From positions 21,768-34,868 of the forward strand of contig DIDP01000089.1 of the NCBI GenBank assembly GCA_002418205.1: a DNA stretch of 13,101 nt, written 5' to 3'. This document shows, piece by piece, positions 11,871-13,101 of the stretch; positions within the stretch are counted from its first letter, which is position 1; every line of letters begins with the position of its first letter. The notes below the pieces were generated by a model. The model saw nothing but the letters and a program-made list of their open reading frames with translations. It had not been told where the DNA came from and made no database searches. Origin of the DNA: Anaerolineales bacterium UBA5797 (GTDB lineage: Bacteria > Chloroflexota > Anaerolineae > Anaerolineales > Villigracilaceae). Both the position numbers and the translations under genes were made by a program.

Positions 11871-13016
11871 CTATTTCGCAGGTGCGGCTCCGATAAGACG
11901 CAGGAACGACTCCAGGCAACCACCACCGGGTTGTGGCGGTGGTGTGGTACCTCCGCCGATGTCGATACCCACTTGTGCCCAGCCTTTTTTGACAGCCTGC
12001 TGTTCAAGGCTGCCCACTCCGAACAAATCCTCAGCCACCTGATAGGTCAGGTTGGCGCAATCCTGGAACTGCGAATTTGCGCTGAGCTTATCCCTGAGTG
12101 TAACGTACCAGATCTGCCCGGCTTTTTCCCATGCATATCCGCCAAGTTCCATGGCAACGAAATAAAAGGCGTGGTTGGGAATGCCGGAGTTGATATGCAC
12201 ACCGCCGTTATCACTCAACGTATTGACATAATCCTTCATGTGACCGGGTTGCGGGTCCTTGCCCAAAACGGGATCGTTATAAGCGGTGCCTGGTTCCTTC
12301 ATGGAACGGATGCCGACCCCGTTCACATTTTCCGTCAGCAGACCTGCGCCGATGATCCAATCCGCCTGGTCCGCGGTCTGGTTGAGTTGGCGCTGTTTGA
12401 CCAGGGATCCGAAAACATCCGACATCGATTCGTTCAACGCCCCGGGCTGATAGGAATATACGAGTTTTGCCTCATATTGTGTGACGCCGTGAGTCAACTC
12501 ATGACCGATGACATCGATCGCGATGGTGAAGCGGTTGAAGAGGCGTTCACTTGGAGGCATGTCCTCATCGCCATCGCCATAGACCATCTGCTCACCGTTC
12601 CAGAAGGCGTTGTCGTATCCCTTCTTGTAGTGTACGGTGGAATCCAGACGCATCCCATTTCCATCAATGGAGTTCCTGCTGTAAACATCGTTGTAGAGGT
12701 CATAGGTCGCGCCGCTGCCGTCATAGGCTTCGTTGACAGCCACATCGGACGTGGGACCGTCGCCCTCGTTCCTCACTGGCGTGCCCGGGAGGGACGATCC
12801 ATACTTGGCGTCATAGATGATCCGCTCCTTGCCTCCCGCCGCCACCCGGAACGCGGCGCCCGTAAAATCCGCCAGCGCCCTCCTTTGGCCCCGCATCTGC
12901 TCGGATGTCTTGAGCGTGCTGATCGCCAGATTCCTTTGCGTTTGTGTGCCCTTGTTGGCGATCTCCTCCAGCATATGAGGCGGGACAATACAATTAACCG
13001 GATGATGCTTGTGCAT
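11871..13016 (-). CDS. Protealysin-like M4 (thermolysin-family) metalloprotease precursor
   Basis: A 381-residue zinc endopeptidase. Active-site residues are plain: HELTH with His172, Glu173, His176; third zinc ligand Glu196 in GALNESMSD; and the transition-state His274 in GGVHINSGIPNHAFY. The N-terminus is a short propeptide of about 45-50 residues with CIVPPHML (9-16), the PPL-type element of protealysin-like precursors, not the long thermolysin prosequence. There is no signal peptide. After the catalytic domain ends near 351 comes an extra tail: a Gly/Thr/Pro linker and a short segment CLESFLRLIG with one cysteine. The start at 13016 is supported by AAAGGA upstream and by the propeptide; an ATG at 13091 would lie inside the promoter. 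First gene of a two-gene unit with the emfourin-like inhibitor. Substrate and delivery route are unknown. Confidence 0.93.
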   Translation of the reverse strand: MHKHHPVNCIVPPHMLEEIANKGTQTQRNLAISTLKTSEQMRGQRRALADFTGAAFRVAAGGKERIIYDAKYGSSLPGTPVRNEGDGPTSDVAVNEAYDGSGATYDLYNDVYSRNSIDGNGMRLDSTVHYKKGYDNAFWNGEQMVYGDGDEDMPPSERLFNRFTIAIDVIGHELTHGVTQYEAKLVYSYQPGALNESMSDVFGSLVKQRQLNQTADQADWIIGAGLLTENVNGVGIRSMKEPGTAYNDPVLGKDPQPGHMKDYVNTLSDNGGVHINSGIPNHAFYFVAMELGGYAWEKAGQIWYVTLRDKLSANSQFQDCANLTYQVAEDLFGVGSLEQQAVKKGWAQVGIDIGGGTTPPPQPGGGCLESFLRLIGAAPAK

Positions 13017-13062
13017 ATGGAAAATCCTTTCTTTGGCGAATTGGGAATAAATGGACAATGTC

Positions 13063-13091
13063 AGTATACGTTGTTTTAGGGCTAATTTCAA
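13063..13091 (-). promoter_or_regulatory. Sigma-70-type promoter of the protease-inhibitor unit
   Basis: On the reverse strand TTGAAA (13091-13086) and TATACT (13068-13063) are spaced by exactly 17 bases, matching five and five of six consensus positions. Transcription would begin near 13056, giving a leader of about 40 bases that holds AAAGGA before the ATG at 13016. Confidence 0.7.
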
Positions 13092-13101
13092 TGCCGATTT
13101 T

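Noticed and set aside
11864..12007. N-terminal extension of the emfourin-like protein
   Set aside because: It would overlap the end of the protease gene; the ATG at 11863 has a ribosome site and matches the family length.
11814..13079. Long forward open frame of 421 codons opposite the M4 protease
   Set aside because: The reverse strand carries an unmistakable protease with HELTH, NESMSD and the catalytic histidine motif, plus promoter and ribosome site. The forward frame has no family pattern and arises from codon bias.
1..13101. A novel multi-gene defence or biosynthetic system spanning the window
   Set aside because: Genes change strand repeatedly, are bounded by their own terminators and have unrelated functions; only the protease and inhibitor form a convincing unit.

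Overview
The window looks like a chromosomal segment of a member of the Chloroflexota, most likely class Anaerolineae. This is inferred from style rather than from a marker gene: a lipoprotein with a Thr-Pro-Thr linker followed by an SH3-like module, a polytopic protein ending in a jelly-roll domain, a HEAT-repeat protein, moderate to high GC, strong GGAGG-type ribosome sites and many short single-gene units. I see no rRNA, tRNA, CRISPR array, insertion sequence or phage gene, and no gap between genes longer than about 160 bases.

Layout. 1-528 (-) is the N-terminal half of a thiamin-diphosphate E1 alpha subunit (pyruvate dehydrogenase type) that runs off the left edge. 687-1826 (+) is a HEAT-repeat protein, converging on a zinc alcohol dehydrogenase (1842-3050, -). 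Divergent from the dehydrogenase is a small four-helix membrane protein (3109-3618, +). It converges through a shared hairpin terminator on a membrane-anchored helix-hairpin-helix protein (3654-4070, -). A clear sigma-70-type promoter with an overlapping palindrome separates that gene from a membrane-anchored glycerophosphodiester phosphodiesterase (4194-5075, +), followed by a 687-residue multidomain membrane protein (5175-7238, +). A convergent terminator separates it from a nitroreductase (7309-7866, -). Divergent from that is an acetylpolyamine amidohydrolase/histone-deacetylase-fold enzyme (7920-8942, +), then an SH3-like lipoprotein (8999-9775, +). A GH25 muramidase with four SH3 modules (9821-11443, -) faces it. 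The right end (11540-13101, -) is a complete two-gene unit with its own promoter and terminator: a protealysin-like M4 metalloprotease followed by a small protein that I read as its emfourin-type inhibitor.

Most genes look like independent accessory or housekeeping units. The best-supported functional pair is the protease and inhibitor at the right edge. Next to it lies a peptidoglycan hydrolase which, like the protease, has no recognisable secretion signal. The most interesting regulatory site is the palindrome at 4093-4112, which overlaps the -10 box of a leftward promoter and the -35 region of a possible rightward promoter. I found no clearly unprecedented multi-gene system. The protease/inhibitor unit is the closest candidate for an under-described one in this lineage.
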